Source: CAZGBT01 sp964524025 (lineage in GTDB: Archaea; Aenigmatarchaeota; Aenigmatarchaeia; CG10238-14; EX4484-224). Taken from it: a DNA stretch of 18,915 nucleotides. Numbering within the stretch: the stretch's first letter is position 1; every line of letters starts with the position of its first letter. The translations under genes and the position numbers were made by a program. Shown one piece after another: positions 6,362 to 14,651 of the stretch. A model generated the notes under the pieces. That model was not told the DNA's origin. It worked only from the letters and a program-made list of their open reading frames with translations, and searched no databases. The stretch covers positions 1 through 18,915 of the forward strand of contig CAZGBT010000013.1 of NCBI GenBank assembly GCA_964524025.1. The letters run 5' to 3'.

Positions 6362-6376
6362 TATAACATTGTTATA
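6362..6376. promoter_or_regulatory. Palindromic operator-like site 3
   Basis: Perfect TATAAC-ATT-GTTATA, ending about 37 bases upstream of GTG 6325 on the minus strand, beside an A/T-rich promoter-like stretch (6341-6357). It occupies the same relative position as site 4 upstream of the twin gene. Confidence 0.6.
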
Positions 6377-6428
6377 TAAAAATGCTCTATGATCAAATCT
6401 TGTTTTAGTTTTTATAAGCAATAGGTTG

Positions 6429-7064
6429 TCACAATTCTGATAGGACCTTCCTTAACTTTTCTAGGTAGTTCGGTTCTTGGTTCGATTCCATAACTACTTC
6501 TTCAAGCCTGTCTTTTAATTCAGGACTTACGAAGAAATTTTTAGGAGGGCTCCCAACTCTCTTCCCAGTTATAACTTCTACAAGAGCTTTTGCTATTTCT
6601 TTCTGTTCAATTTTTAATAAATATTCTTCACAAACTACCGCCTTTACTATGCACCCATTGCCTATTCCTACCTTTCCTATTTCTTTTATTAACGTTGGAA
6701 CTGGTACGATTTTGATCGATTTAGCCCTTAAATATCGCTCAACGATTTTCGGCGAAATATAAAAGTTTTGGTTAGTAATAAGCGTTGGAATTCTGCGTTT
6801 CTTAAGCTCGTTGTTCAATCTCTTCGAAATTGCTGCGCGTTCTCCAGTCGAATAAATCTCAAACTCTGTCCATACTTTTTTAAAATCATCGAAAGTAAGG
6901 AGACCTTTTTCAAGGTATTCGTTGAGCAAAACATAAGTTGGAAGGTACTTAGCAAGTTCTTCTAAAGTTAGGCAAGAAAGTAAACTTCCATCAATTTCGT
7001 ACTTGAAACTAGAATTAATATCTCCTTCTAAGATAACAATTTCTCCTGAAAATTTTGGTTTCAC
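6429..7064 (-). CDS. Unknown protein, twin of the preceding gene; possible regulator
   Basis: A 211-residue soluble protein of unknown family that starts at GTG 7064 and is paralogous to the product of 5711-6325. From the N-terminus it shows a strand-rich part (FSGEIVILEGDI), an acidic helix CLTLEELAKYL, a basic region with KRLNNELKKRRIP, NFYISPKIVERYL, a conserved Cys near VVCEEYLL, and a C-terminal NFFVSPELKDRLEEV helix. There are no membrane segments. On the minus strand it lies upstream of its twin, but each gene has its own palindrome and promoter-like A/T box, so they are probably separate transcripts from a tandem duplication. A DNA-binding role on the TATAAC-N3-GTTATA sites is an inference from location. 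Confidence 0.7.
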   Translation of the reverse strand: MKPKFSGEIVILEGDINSSFKYEIDGSLLSCLTLEELAKYLPTYVLLNEYLEKGLLTFDDFKKVWTEFEIYSTGERAAISKRLNNELKKRRIPTLITNQNFYISPKIVERYLRAKSIKIVPVPTLIKEIGKVGIGNGCIVKAVVCEEYLLKIEQKEIAKALVEVITGKRVGSPPKNFFVSPELKDRLEEVVMESNQEPNYLEKLRKVLSEL

Positions 7065-7101
7065 GATGCTAATTTATTCAAAAGTTTTTTTAAAGTCTAT
7101 T

Positions 7102-8046
7102 CTATAACACCGTTATATTCCTTTTCTCAACGATTTTTTCACCGTTAAACCAAATAACTGGTTTGCTTATGACTCCATCTAGATGAATTTTACTCCTATT
7201 TTTACCTCCTATTGATAGATTGTCTCCGAACGCAAAATGGCAAGTTCCATAGGCTTTTTCATCGTTCAAAACATTTCCTATTAATTTTGCTTTCCAGTTT
7301 ATCCCTATAGAAAACTCACAAAGTATTTTTGCATTTTTATCAGCTTTTTCTATTAAATCTTCAAACTTTTTAGCTTCTCTCCCACCAGAGATTTTTACTA
7401 TTTTGCCATTTTCCACTAAAACTTTAACGAATCTTTTTAACTTTCCGATTCCTGCTAAGCAAGTATCGAATACTACAATTCCGTTAGAAAAATTCTCTAA
7501 GGGAGCTATTCCAACTTCACCAGCAGGCAAGTTATGCAAACTACCTGGCTTATCCAAAATCCCATCTTGGATCTGTACTTTCCTTCCATCTTTTCTTACT
7601 TCTATTCTCGTTCCATTCCTATCCTTGATGAAAATCCTTTTGCATTTCTCAAATTTTCTAGCAATTTTCTCTCCTATTTTCCTCATTTTCTTGTAATCTA
7701 TAGCTAAAGCAGGCAGCATTTCTTTAGTAATTCCAGGCATCGTAGCTACTCTTGCCCCAGCTCTTAAAGCTTTCCTAACAGCTTCTGTATGAGTTAACGA
7801 AATAGAAGTTATAGCAAGTATAACATCAAATTCTTTCATAAGTTTTGCAATTTGCTTAGGAGGTTCTCTTTCCGTTTCTCCTTTTTGTTTTATTAACGTA
7901 AGAACAACTTTTGGTGTAATTTTCTCGCAAGCTTCAAAGAAAAGTTTTGCTATATCTTCCCTAAACCTATCGCAAATTATAAGGACGCTTTCATCTTTTT
8001 TCAAAAGTATTGCTTTTTTAACAGCAATTCTAACATAATTCAGCAT
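7102..8046 (-). CDS. M29-family (thermophilic AmpS/AmpT-type) metallo-aminopeptidase
   Basis: A 314-residue protein of the M29 family, which removes N-terminal residues from peptides using a two-metal site. The expected ligands all appear: Glu177 in LPAGEV, Glu244 in CEFSIGIN, His270 in GTCHFAFGDN, and His288/Asp290 in KIHLDGVI. The N-terminal domain (1-130) is the substrate-gating half, with RKALRAGARVATMPGIT. Length is near the short archaeal versions and below the bacterial enzymes of about 400 residues. The start is ATG 8046, divergent from the zinc-ribbon gene only 33 bases away. Related dioxygenase-like members share the fold, so the peptide substrate is a family inference. Confidence 0.85.
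   Translation of the reverse strand: MLNYVRIAVKKAILLKKDESVLIICDRFREDIAKLFFEACEKITPKVVLTLIKQKGETEREPPKQIAKLMKEFDVILAITSISLTHTEAVRKALRAGARVATMPGITKEMLPALAIDYKKMRKIGEKIARKFEKCKRIFIKDRNGTRIEVRKDGRKVQIQDGILDKPGSLHNLPAGEVGIAPLENFSNGIVVFDTCLAGIGKLKRFVKVLVENGKIVKISGGREAKKFEDLIEKADKNAKILCEFSIGINWKAKLIGNVLNDEKAYGTCHFAFGDNLSIGGKNRSKIHLDGVISKPVIWFNGEKIVEKRNITVL
7103..7117. promoter_or_regulatory. Palindromic operator-like site 4
   Basis: Perfect TATAAC-ACC-GTTATA about 39 bases upstream of GTG 7064. It overlaps the last codons and stop of the aminopeptidase gene (NITVL-stop), so the site is kept inside coding sequence. An A/T box (AAAAAAACTT, minus strand, about 7081-7090) lies between it and the start. 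Confidence 0.6.
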
Positions 8047-8079
8047 TAATTCATAAATTAAAAGTTTAAAGATAAATTG

Positions 8080-8313
8080 ATGGAGCCAAGGAAAAAGAAA
8101 GAAAAATTCGTTGGAGGTGTAATATATGTTTGCTCAAGATGCGGGCACGTTTTGCTTGAAGTAAAAGATGACATAAAACCAGTCGATGAGGTTTTGGAAA
8201 TGTTTGATTATAAATGTCCAAGATGTGGCAGAGAATTCGATATGCCTCCAAGAAGAGTAGATGCAATTATAAAAGGAGGAAAAAAGGAAACTCTTTACGA
8301 ATTAAAACAATAA
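8080..8313 (+). CDS. Small zinc-ribbon protein
   Basis: A 77-residue protein with two CxxC knuckles: CSRCG (after GGVIYV) and CPRCG (before REFDMPP), a classical zinc ribbon. The basic N-terminus (MEPRKKKEK) and ribbon suggest nucleic-acid or ribosome contact, but no function can be assigned. ATG 8080 is preferred over the TTG just upstream. It is followed after 24 bases by valS on the same strand, so the two may be co-transcribed. Confidence 0.75.
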   Translation: MEPRKKKEKFVGGVIYVCSRCGHVLLEVKDDIKPVDEVLEMFDYKCPRCGREFDMPPRRVDAIIKGGKKETLYELKQ

Positions 8314-8337
8314 ATTGTTTGCCAACACTTGAAAAAT

Positions 8338-10665
8338 ATGGAATTTAAGCCGAAAATCGATTTAAAAGTTTGGGACTTACAAATTGAGAAAGAAATCCTT
8401 AAGAAATGGGAAAAAGAATGGAAAGAACTTTATGGCTTTAACTTAAAAACAAATAAAAAGATTTTTGTTATAGATACACCTCCACCCTATCCTGGACCTT
8501 TTTGGCATATAGGAGCTGCAGTTAGCTATGCATTTCAAGATATAGTAGCAAGAGCTTTTAGAATGCTGGGTTTTGAAGTTCTATTTCCTATTGGAATAGA
8601 TAGGAATGGAATTCCTGTTGAATGGTATGTTGAAAAATATGAAGGTATAAGCATTTGGGATTTCCCTAGAGAAGAATTTGTCAAAAAATGCTCCACAATT
8701 TTAGATAATTATACTCAAAAGATGCTTAACATAATGAAAAGACTTTTGATTTCAGGAGATTTTGAAAACGTTTATTTTACAGATTCGGAAGAATATAGAA
8801 TTCTTACTCAAGCAACTTTTATAGAAGCATGGAAAAAAGGTTTAATTTACGAAGCTGAAAGGCCTACCATAATTTGTCCAAGATGTAGAACTCCAATTGC
8901 TCATAACGAAGTTGAGCATAAGCAATTTTTAGGAACTCTTTATTACATTAAGTTTGAAGTTGAAGGTAGAGAAGTAATTATAGCAACTACAAGGCCAGAG
9001 TTATTAGCTGCCTGCAAGTTAGTTATTTACAATCCCAGCGATGAAAGGTATAAATGGTTAAAAGGGAAGAAGGCAAAAGTACCTTTGTTTGATTTCGAAG
9101 TTCCTATAATGGAAAGGAATGAAGCAAATCCTGAATTTGGTACCGGTTTAGTTATGATATGCTCTTACGGAGACCTTACTGATGTAAGAATATTAAGAGA
9201 GTTAAAAATCAAACCAACAATCCTAATAGACCAAAACGGAAAGTTTAAGTTAAAAGGTTTTGAAGGTTTAAGCGTTAAGGAAGCTAGGGAGAAAGTAATC
9301 GAAATGCTTAAAGAAAAAGGTTTGATAGTAAAAGAAGAAAAGATTCAGCAAAGCATTCCAGTTCATGACAAATGTAAAAATCCTGTCGAAATAATTACGA
9401 TGAAAGAATATTACTTAAAGCAATTAGAATTTTTGGATGACTTAAGAAAGATTGCTGACCAAATAAAATGGCATCCTGAGCATCATAAGCAAAAATTGCT
9501 TGATTGGATAAATTCCGTAATAACGGATTGGCCAATTTCTAGAAGAAGGTATTATGGAACTGAAATTCCCTTGTGGAAATGTAAGAAATGCGGTTTTATT
9601 TATGTTCCAAAGCCAGGAAGATATTACAGGCCTTGGAAAGAAAAGTTAGAAATAGAATGCCCAAAATGTAAATCCAAAGAATGGGAAGGTGAAACAAGAA
9701 TTTTTGATACATGGTTTGATAGTTCGGTTTCTGTTTTGCTTATAACGAAATACCTTAAAGATAAAGAATTTTTTGAAAAAACTTTCCTTAACGGAATAAA
9801 ATTAAGACCTCAAGGTTATGATATAGTAAGGACATGGCTTTATTATTCATTGCTAAGAGTTTTTCAGCTTACTGGAAGAAAAGCTTTCGAGCATGTGTTA
9901 ATACATGGAATGGGTTTAGATGAAAAGGGAAGAAAGATGTCCAAAAGTTTAGGAAACGTTATTTATCCAGAGGAAATTTTAGAAAATTATGGTGCAGATC
10001 CTTTAAGATTATGGGTTGCTATGGAATGTACTGTAGGTTCTGATTATAGAATTTCTAAAGAGAAAATTAAAGGAACTATAAAGTTTCTTACTAAGTTGCT
10101 TAATATTGCAAGATTTATTTCTCAATTTCCAATTGTTGAAAAAGCAAAATTGCAACCTTCTGATAGATGGATATTAGCTGAGCTTATGAACTTAAAACAA
10201 AAGGTTTTGAAGTATTATGAAGATATGGATTTTCATTTGGCAGCTCAATCTCTGTACAAATTTGCTTGGGATATTTTTGCTTCTCATTATTTAGAATTAA
10301 TAAAATGCAGAGCTTTGCTTAACGGATTTAGCGAAGAGGAAGCTAAATCTGCATGGTTTGCATGCCATTATTGCTTAAAAGAAATTTTAAAGTTATTAGC
10401 TCCTATAATACCTGCTACCACAGATTTTCTTTACAGAAAAATTTATGGAAAGTCTGTTCATCTAGAAGAATTTGGTTCGGTCGAGAAAGAATTTTTAGAT
10501 AAAAGTCTTTTAGAAATTGGAAAGAAGCTTATGGAATTTAATTCAAGAATTTGGAACGAAAAAAGGAGTAAAGGGTTGAGTTTAAAAACTTCTATAAAAA
10601 CTGAAATTCCTGAGGAATTAAAAGATTTTGAAAAAGACCTGAAAGCCATGCATAAAATCAAATAG
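8338..10665 (+). CDS. valS: Valyl-tRNA synthetase, archaeal type
   Basis: A class I aminoacyl-tRNA synthetase of about 775 residues that charges tRNA-Val. The catalytic Rossmann domain begins VIDTPPPYPGPFWHIGAA. The usual HIGH motif reads HIGA here; the following SYAFQDIVARAFRMLGFEV and GIDRNGIPVE are typical. The CP1 editing domain carries ATTRPELLAAC and GTGLVMICSYGDLTDV, which are specific to archaeal ValRS. ISRRRYYGTEIPLW follows with a zinc knuckle (CKKCG ... CPKC), then KMSKSLGNVIYPEEIL and an all-helical anticodon-binding domain. The length fits ValRS and is far too short for IleRS. A TTG 9 bases upstream (8329) is an alternative start. Confidence 0.92.
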   Translation: MEFKPKIDLKVWDLQIEKEILKKWEKEWKELYGFNLKTNKKIFVIDTPPPYPGPFWHIGAAVSYAFQDIVARAFRMLGFEVLFPIGIDRNGIPVEWYVEKYEGISIWDFPREEFVKKCSTILDNYTQKMLNIMKRLLISGDFENVYFTDSEEYRILTQATFIEAWKKGLIYEAERPTIICPRCRTPIAHNEVEHKQFLGTLYYIKFEVEGREVIIATTRPELLAACKLVIYNPSDERYKWLKGKKAKVPLFDFEVPIMERNEANPEFGTGLVMICSYGDLTDVRILRELKIKPTILIDQNGKFKLKGFEGLSVKEAREKVIEMLKEKGLIVKEEKIQQSIPVHDKCKNPVEIITMKEYYLKQLEFLDDLRKIADQIKWHPEHHKQKLLDWINSVITDWPISRRRYYGTEIPLWKCKKCGFIYVPKPGRYYRPWKEKLEIECPKCKSKEWEGETRIFDTWFDSSVSVLLITKYLKDKEFFEKTFLNGIKLRPQGYDIVRTWLYYSLLRVFQLTGRKAFEHVLIHGMGLDEKGRKMSKSLGNVIYPEEILENYGADPLRLWVAMECTVGSDYRISKEKIKGTIKFLTKLLNIARFISQFPIVEKAKLQPSDRWILAELMNLKQKVLKYYEDMDFHLAAQSLYKFAWDIFASHYLELIKCRALLNGFSEEEAKSAWFACHYCLKEILKLLAPIIPATTDFLYRKIYGKSVHLEEFGSVEKEFLDKSLLEIGKKLMEFNSRIWNEKRSKGLSLKTSIKTEIPEELKDFEKDLKAMHKIK

Positions 10666-10748
10666 CTTTTTATTTATAACACCCGTTAAAACTTTTAGAA
10701 ATAGCAAAAGAAAATTTTAAACTATATGGGATAGATAAGGCTAAACTT

Positions 10749-11324
10749 TTGGAAGAACTCGCTGAAAGGATTAGAAAATGTAAAGCCTGTGATTTATGGA
10801 AAAATAGGAATAAAGCAGTTCCTGGAGAAGGTAACCCAAACGCAAAAGTAATGCTAATAGGTTTGGGTCCAGGAAAATCTGAAGACCAGCAGGGAAGACC
10901 TTTTGTTGGTAGAGCGGGAAAGTTTTTGGATGAATTGCTTGAGTTGGTTGGAATAGAAAGGAAAGAAGTCTTTATAACTAACGTTGCAAAATGCTTCTTA
11001 CCACAAAATAAAATTACGGAAGAACAGGCTAAGATCTGTACTTCTCTCTATTTAGAAAAGCAGATTGAAATAATAGATCCAAAAGTAATCATAACCTTAG
11101 GAGATGTTGCAACTTCCTACATATTTAGAAAGTTTAATCTGCCAAAGTCTTCAATTACAAAAATTCATGGTAAAATATTCAAAGTTTTTACGTTAAAAGG
11201 TGAAAAGTTTATAATTCCTATGTTCCATCCAGCTGTAGCCCTTTATAATCCAAAATATAAAGAAATTTTAAAGCAGGATTGGCTTAATATAAAAAGCTTT
11301 ATCCAAAAATTTGTTTTAACATGA
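10749..11324 (+). CDS. Family-4 uracil-DNA glycosylase (4Fe-4S)
   Basis: A base-excision-repair enzyme that removes uracil from DNA. The core motif reads GLGPGKSEDQQGRPFVGRAG (39-57), close to the family GEAPGxxED..GxPFVGxAG. The second active-site motif is FHPAVALYNP (His160-Pro161). Four Cys for the iron-sulfur cluster are present: C11, C14 (CKAC), C82 and C97. It overlaps the aRF1 start as ATGA (11321-11324), so the two genes are co-transcribed. The start is uncertain: TTG 10749 is the first usable codon, but the frame stays open and protein-like back to 10680 without ATG, GTG or TTG. An unusual start or a lost start codon is possible. Confidence 0.9.
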   Translation: MEELAERIRKCKACDLWKNRNKAVPGEGNPNAKVMLIGLGPGKSEDQQGRPFVGRAGKFLDELLELVGIERKEVFITNVAKCFLPQNKITEEQAKICTSLYLEKQIEIIDPKVIITLGDVATSYIFRKFNLPKSSITKIHGKIFKVFTLKGEKFIIPMFHPAVALYNPKYKEILKQDWLNIKSFIQKFVLT

Positions 11325-12526
11325 AAGAAGAGGAAAAAGTTAAGCTTAAGAAGTTGATTAAAGAACTAGAAAAGATTAAAGGAAGGCATACAGAATTAGT
11401 TAGCGTTTACATTCCTTCTGGTTACAACCTTGTTGAAATGATAAACATGTTAGAAGCAGAAAGATCAACTGCTATGAACATAAAATCAAAAACTACGAGG
11501 AAAAACGTTTTAGCTGCATTAGAAAAAATTTTGCACTACTTAAGATTGCTCAAAAAATTGCCAGAAAATGGGTTAGTAATTTTTTGTGGTAATGTATCGC
11601 CTGTAGAGGGAAGAACTGATATAAGATTATGGGCTATAGAACCGCCAGAAAAATTGGATACAAAAATTTATTGGTGTGATCAAGTTTTCGTTCTAAATCC
11701 TTTAAAAGAGATGATTGCTGAAAAAGAAATTTATGGCTTAATAGTTTTGGATGCAAGCGAAGCAAACATAGGCTTGTTAAAAGGAAAGAAAATTATTCAT
11801 CTAAAAAGGATAGAATCTTTCGTTCCAGCTAAAACTATAAAAGGTGGGATGTCACAGCGCAGATATGATAGGATAAGAGAAGATGCCTTAAACCAATTCC
11901 TTACAAAAGTCGGAGAAATCGCTTCTAAATTGTTTTTAGAACAAGAGTTGAAAGGAGTAATAATAGGAGGTCCTGGACCTGTTAAGGAGAAGTTTTTCGA
12001 TGGTGATTACTTAGATTATAGGATAAAGAAACTAGTTTTAGGCGTTAAAGATATTGGTTACTCAGACGAATATGGTTTAGAAGAATTGGTAAAAAGGTCT
12101 GAAGATTTGTTAGAAAAAGCTTCTGTGATGAAGGAAAAGAGATTGCTTAATAGATTCTTCGAGGAATTAGGGAAGGGAGGGAATGTGGTTTATGGTTTAG
12201 AAAATACTTTAAAAGCGCTAAATTTTGGTGCTGTCGAAACTTTGCTCATTTCAGAAGGTTTAGAAGTTTATAAAGTGAAGTTTAAATGTCAGAGCGGACA
12301 CGAAGAAGAAGATTGGGTTAAAAGAGAAGATTTGGAAAAAGTTAGAAAATGTAAGAAATGTGGAAGGGAGATGGAAATTTTAGAGAAAGTTGAATTAATA
12401 GATGAGATAGAAAAACTTGCAAAAAAATTTTCTACTAAAATAGAGATAATATCGAGAGATACTAACGAAGGAAAGCAATTCTTTTCTTTAGGAGGGATAG
12501 GAGCTTTCTTAAGGTTTAAGGTTTAG
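11321..12526 (+). CDS. prf1: Archaeal peptide chain release factor aRF1
   Basis: A 401-residue class-1 release factor that recognises all three stop codons and triggers release of the finished protein. The stop-codon-reading domain has NIKS (53-56) and YxCxxxF (Y117, C119, F123). The middle domain should carry GGQ, the peptidyl-transferase-centre loop, but reads GGM (175-177, codon ATG 11849-11851) within KTIKGGMSQRRYDRIRED. The C-terminal domain has the mini zinc-binding region (CQSGHEEEDW ... CKKCG), and length and order are otherwise normal. It is the downstream partner of the UDG gene (ATGA overlap), and its tail overlaps the convergent TatD gene by 18 bases. Identity is firm; the altered GGQ is a real reading of this sequence, and its functional effect is unknown. 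Confidence 0.92.
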   Translation: MKEEEKVKLKKLIKELEKIKGRHTELVSVYIPSGYNLVEMINMLEAERSTAMNIKSKTTRKNVLAALEKILHYLRLLKKLPENGLVIFCGNVSPVEGRTDIRLWAIEPPEKLDTKIYWCDQVFVLNPLKEMIAEKEIYGLIVLDASEANIGLLKGKKIIHLKRIESFVPAKTIKGGMSQRRYDRIREDALNQFLTKVGEIASKLFLEQELKGVIIGGPGPVKEKFFDGDYLDYRIKKLVLGVKDIGYSDEYGLEELVKRSEDLLEKASVMKEKRLLNRFFEELGKGGNVVYGLENTLKALNFGAVETLLISEGLEVYKVKFKCQSGHEEEDWVKREDLEKVRKCKKCGREMEILEKVELIDEIEKLAKKFSTKIEIISRDTNEGKQFFSLGGIGAFLRFKV

Positions 12527-13267
12527 ATTGAAAAATTCTATAGCGTTTTTGGTTGTTACTCTATCTACTTCTTCAACCGGTATTTTCTTTATCTCAGCGA
12601 TCTTTTCCACAACCTTTTTTATAGCTAAAGGATCATTCCTTTTTCCAAAACCAAGCCAAGGAGAATCCGTTTCTGTCATAATGAAATCTAGAGGGCATTT
12701 TTTCGCTATCTTCCTATAATTCTTGCTTTTTAGAATCATGGTATTAACAGAAATGTACCACCCATTTTTAATAACTCTATCTAACAAATTTCTTGCTCCA
12801 AACATATGCATCAAAACTTCTTTACATCCAAATTCTTCTAAAATTTCAATACAATCTTCAAAAGCATCTCTTGCATGGATTACTAGCGGTAAATTAAGCT
12901 CTCTTGCCAATTCTATATGTTTTTTAAACAATTCTTTCTGCTTTTCTCTTAATTTTTCATCTTTAATCCAGTAATAATCAAGCCCAGTTTCTCCTATTCC
13001 AACTATTAGGTCTTTTTCTCTTTTTATTCTATCAAAATAAGAGTCAAGATCGATTTTTTCTAATTCATTTACATACTCAGGGTGCAAGCTAACTGTTGCA
13101 AATAAAAATCCTTTAAACTTTTTTGCTAAATTGATCGTTAAATCGAAATCTTTAGGATGTGCGCAACAAGTTATAATAGCTTTTAAATGTGTCTTACAAA
13201 TTTCTATCAATTCCTCTCTATCTTTATCAAAATCTTTTTGCTCAAGATGACAATGAACATCTATCAT
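12509..13267 (-). CDS. TatD-family metal-dependent hydrolase (DNase-like)
   Basis: A 252-residue TIM-barrel hydrolase of the TatD/YcfH family, phosphodiesterases acting on DNA. The metal ligands are all visible: HCH (His5, His7), Glu93 in GIGETGLD, His131 in VIHARD, His154 in LMHMFGA, and Asp201 in TETDSPW. Length is normal. The start is ATG 13267, divergent from the membrane-protein gene 48 bases away. The 3' end overlaps aRF1 by 18 bases in the opposite direction. Confidence 0.9.
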   Translation of the reverse strand: MIDVHCHLEQKDFDKDREELIEICKTHLKAIITCCAHPKDFDLTINLAKKFKGFLFATVSLHPEYVNELEKIDLDSYFDRIKREKDLIVGIGETGLDYYWIKDEKLREKQKELFKKHIELARELNLPLVIHARDAFEDCIEILEEFGCKEVLMHMFGARNLLDRVIKNGWYISVNTMILKSKNYRKIAKKCPLDFIMTETDSPWLGFGKRNDPLAIKKVVEKIAEIKKIPVEEVDRVTTKNAIEFFNLNLKP

Positions 13268-13288
13268 TAAACTTATTTTAGCAAAGCA

Positions 13289-13297
13289 TTTAAAAAG
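13289..13297 (+). promoter_or_regulatory. TATA box of the MscS-related gene
   Basis: TTTAAAAAG is centred about 24 bases before ATG 13316, with no ribosome-binding site between. This indicates a leaderless transcript. Confidence 0.5.
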
Positions 13298-13315
13298 ACA
13301 TACTAAGTTATTAGT

Positions 13316-13948
13316 ATGGATGTGTGGCAGATTTTAACTTCCTTATTTACTTCATTCGTTAATTTCATCCCAAATTTGCTTGGCTGCTTGGTTTTAGTAT
13401 TAATAGGTTGGATAGTAGGTTCTATAGTCGGAAAAATTACTAGAGAAATTTTAAGAAAGTTAAGAATAGATCAAAGAATTGCGGGAAAGAGAAGGATTCC
13501 TTTTAGAGTTAGCGAAATTTTTGGAATTTTATTTGAATGGGTAATTTATATAGTTTTTTTGCAAGCAGCAGTTGAAGTTTTGGGTATAAAGGCTTTAATA
13601 GATTTCTTCAAAAGCCTTCTAGCATTTTTACCAAAATTAATAGAAGCGATAATTCTTGTAATAGCAGGTTATGCCATAGGAGCTTATGTTAGAGACCAGA
13701 TAATTAAAAGCAAAGTTATGTACGCAGATATAATTTCAAGCTTCTTATTTTTCCTAATAGTTTACATATCTGTAGCTCTTGCATTACCATTAATCGGAAT
13801 AGATCCATTCTTGGTTAACGCAATATTAATAATTTTGCTCGGTTCTTTGGGGGCGGGATTTGCCATAGCGATTGGTTTAGGATTGAAAGATGCAGTTTCA
13901 CAAATGGCTAAAAGATACTTGCTAAAAAAAGTTAAAAGAAAGCGCTAA
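13316..13948 (+). CDS. Membrane protein with MscS-associated conserved TM helices
   Basis: A 210-residue integral membrane protein with about five or six hydrophobic segments. Two copies of the conserved helix found beside small mechanosensitive channels can be seen: IPNLLGCLVLVLIGWIVGSIVGKI and LPKLIEAIILVIAGYAIGAYV. The gene ends GLGLKDAVSQMAKRYLLKKVKRKR with a strongly basic tail and lacks the MscS beta domain. It is therefore either a channel-like protein of its own or a partner subunit. Its stop overlaps the convergent hydrolase gene by 4 bases. Confidence 0.75.
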   Translation: MDVWQILTSLFTSFVNFIPNLLGCLVLVLIGWIVGSIVGKITREILRKLRIDQRIAGKRRIPFRVSEIFGILFEWVIYIVFLQAAVEVLGIKALIDFFKSLLAFLPKLIEAIILVIAGYAIGAYVRDQIIKSKVMYADIISSFLFFLIVYISVALALPLIGIDPFLVNAILIILLGSLGAGFAIAIGLGLKDAVSQMAKRYLLKKVKRKR

Positions 13949-14577
13949 CCAAGTATTATTACTTCACTTTCTTTTACTAGCTGCTTAAATTTTTCTGCAT
14001 CTTCTCTACTGCCCACTATGCTTCCATAATGCATTGGAATCGCTATTTTAGGTTTAAAAGTATTTACAGCTTCTGCGGCTTCTTCTGCATTCATAGTATA
14101 GGTGCCGCCTACTGGCATTAAAGCTATATCTATATCTTTGAGTTCTTTCATCTCTGGTATAAAATCTGTATCTCCCGCATGGTATATCCTTACCCCTTCA
14201 ATCTCTATTACATAGCCAACCCAATTGCTTGCTTTTGTGTGAAAGCTTTTATTAATGTTATAAGCTGGTACAGCTTCTATTTTAATTCCTTTTACCTCAA
14301 TTTTATCACCAGGCTTTACAGCTTTTATTTCAAATTCTTTTAACTTAGAAATGCAATCTTCAGTCGCTACTATTACAGTTCCCTTTCCGAACAGCTTTTT
14401 GATATTATCGACAGCGCAGTGATCGTAATGCTCATGAGTTACTAAAATTATATCTGCCTTCTCTGGAGTTGGTGGCAGAATAAAAGGGTCTACGTATATC
14501 TTGACCTTATTTGATATTTTAAAAGAAGCATGACCAAGCCATTCTATTTTTATTCCCTTATACTCAAAGACTCTCAT
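13945..14577 (-). CDS. UPF0173/UlaG-like metallo-beta-lactamase-fold hydrolase
   Basis: A 210-residue metal-dependent hydrolase. The fold signature is HEHYDH (48-53), preceded by YVDPFILPP. HAGDTD (133-138) and PMHYG (His183) complete the two-metal site. IEWLGHASFKI near the N-terminus is typical of UPF0173. I chose ATG 14577 over TTG 14610 because the A/T box (TTTTTTAAATTG, near 14605-14617) would place transcription start after the TTG, and because family members begin at about this point. Substrate unknown. Confidence 0.85.
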   Translation of the reverse strand: MRVFEYKGIKIEWLGHASFKISNKVKIYVDPFILPPTPEKADIILVTHEHYDHCAVDNIKKLFGKGTVIVATEDCISKLKEFEIKAVKPGDKIEVKGIKIEAVPAYNINKSFHTKASNWVGYVIEIEGVRIYHAGDTDFIPEMKELKDIDIALMPVGGTYTMNAEEAAEAVNTFKPKIAIPMHYGSIVGSREDAEKFKQLVKESEVIILG

Positions 14578-14651
14578 AAATAAAAATACCCTTTCCTTAA
14601 AATAACTCAATTTAAAAAATCCTTTTAAAGATTAAGGCTTTCATAAAAAAT

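Noticed and set aside
6326..6421. 32-residue upstream extension of the unknown gene to ATG 6421
   Set aside because: It crosses the palindrome and promoter-like box, has no counterpart in the twin protein, and GTG 6325 aligns with the twin's start.
10675..10689. Fifth palindrome copy after valS
   Set aside because: TATAAC is followed by a 4-base spacer and GTTAAA; spacing and right arm both differ.
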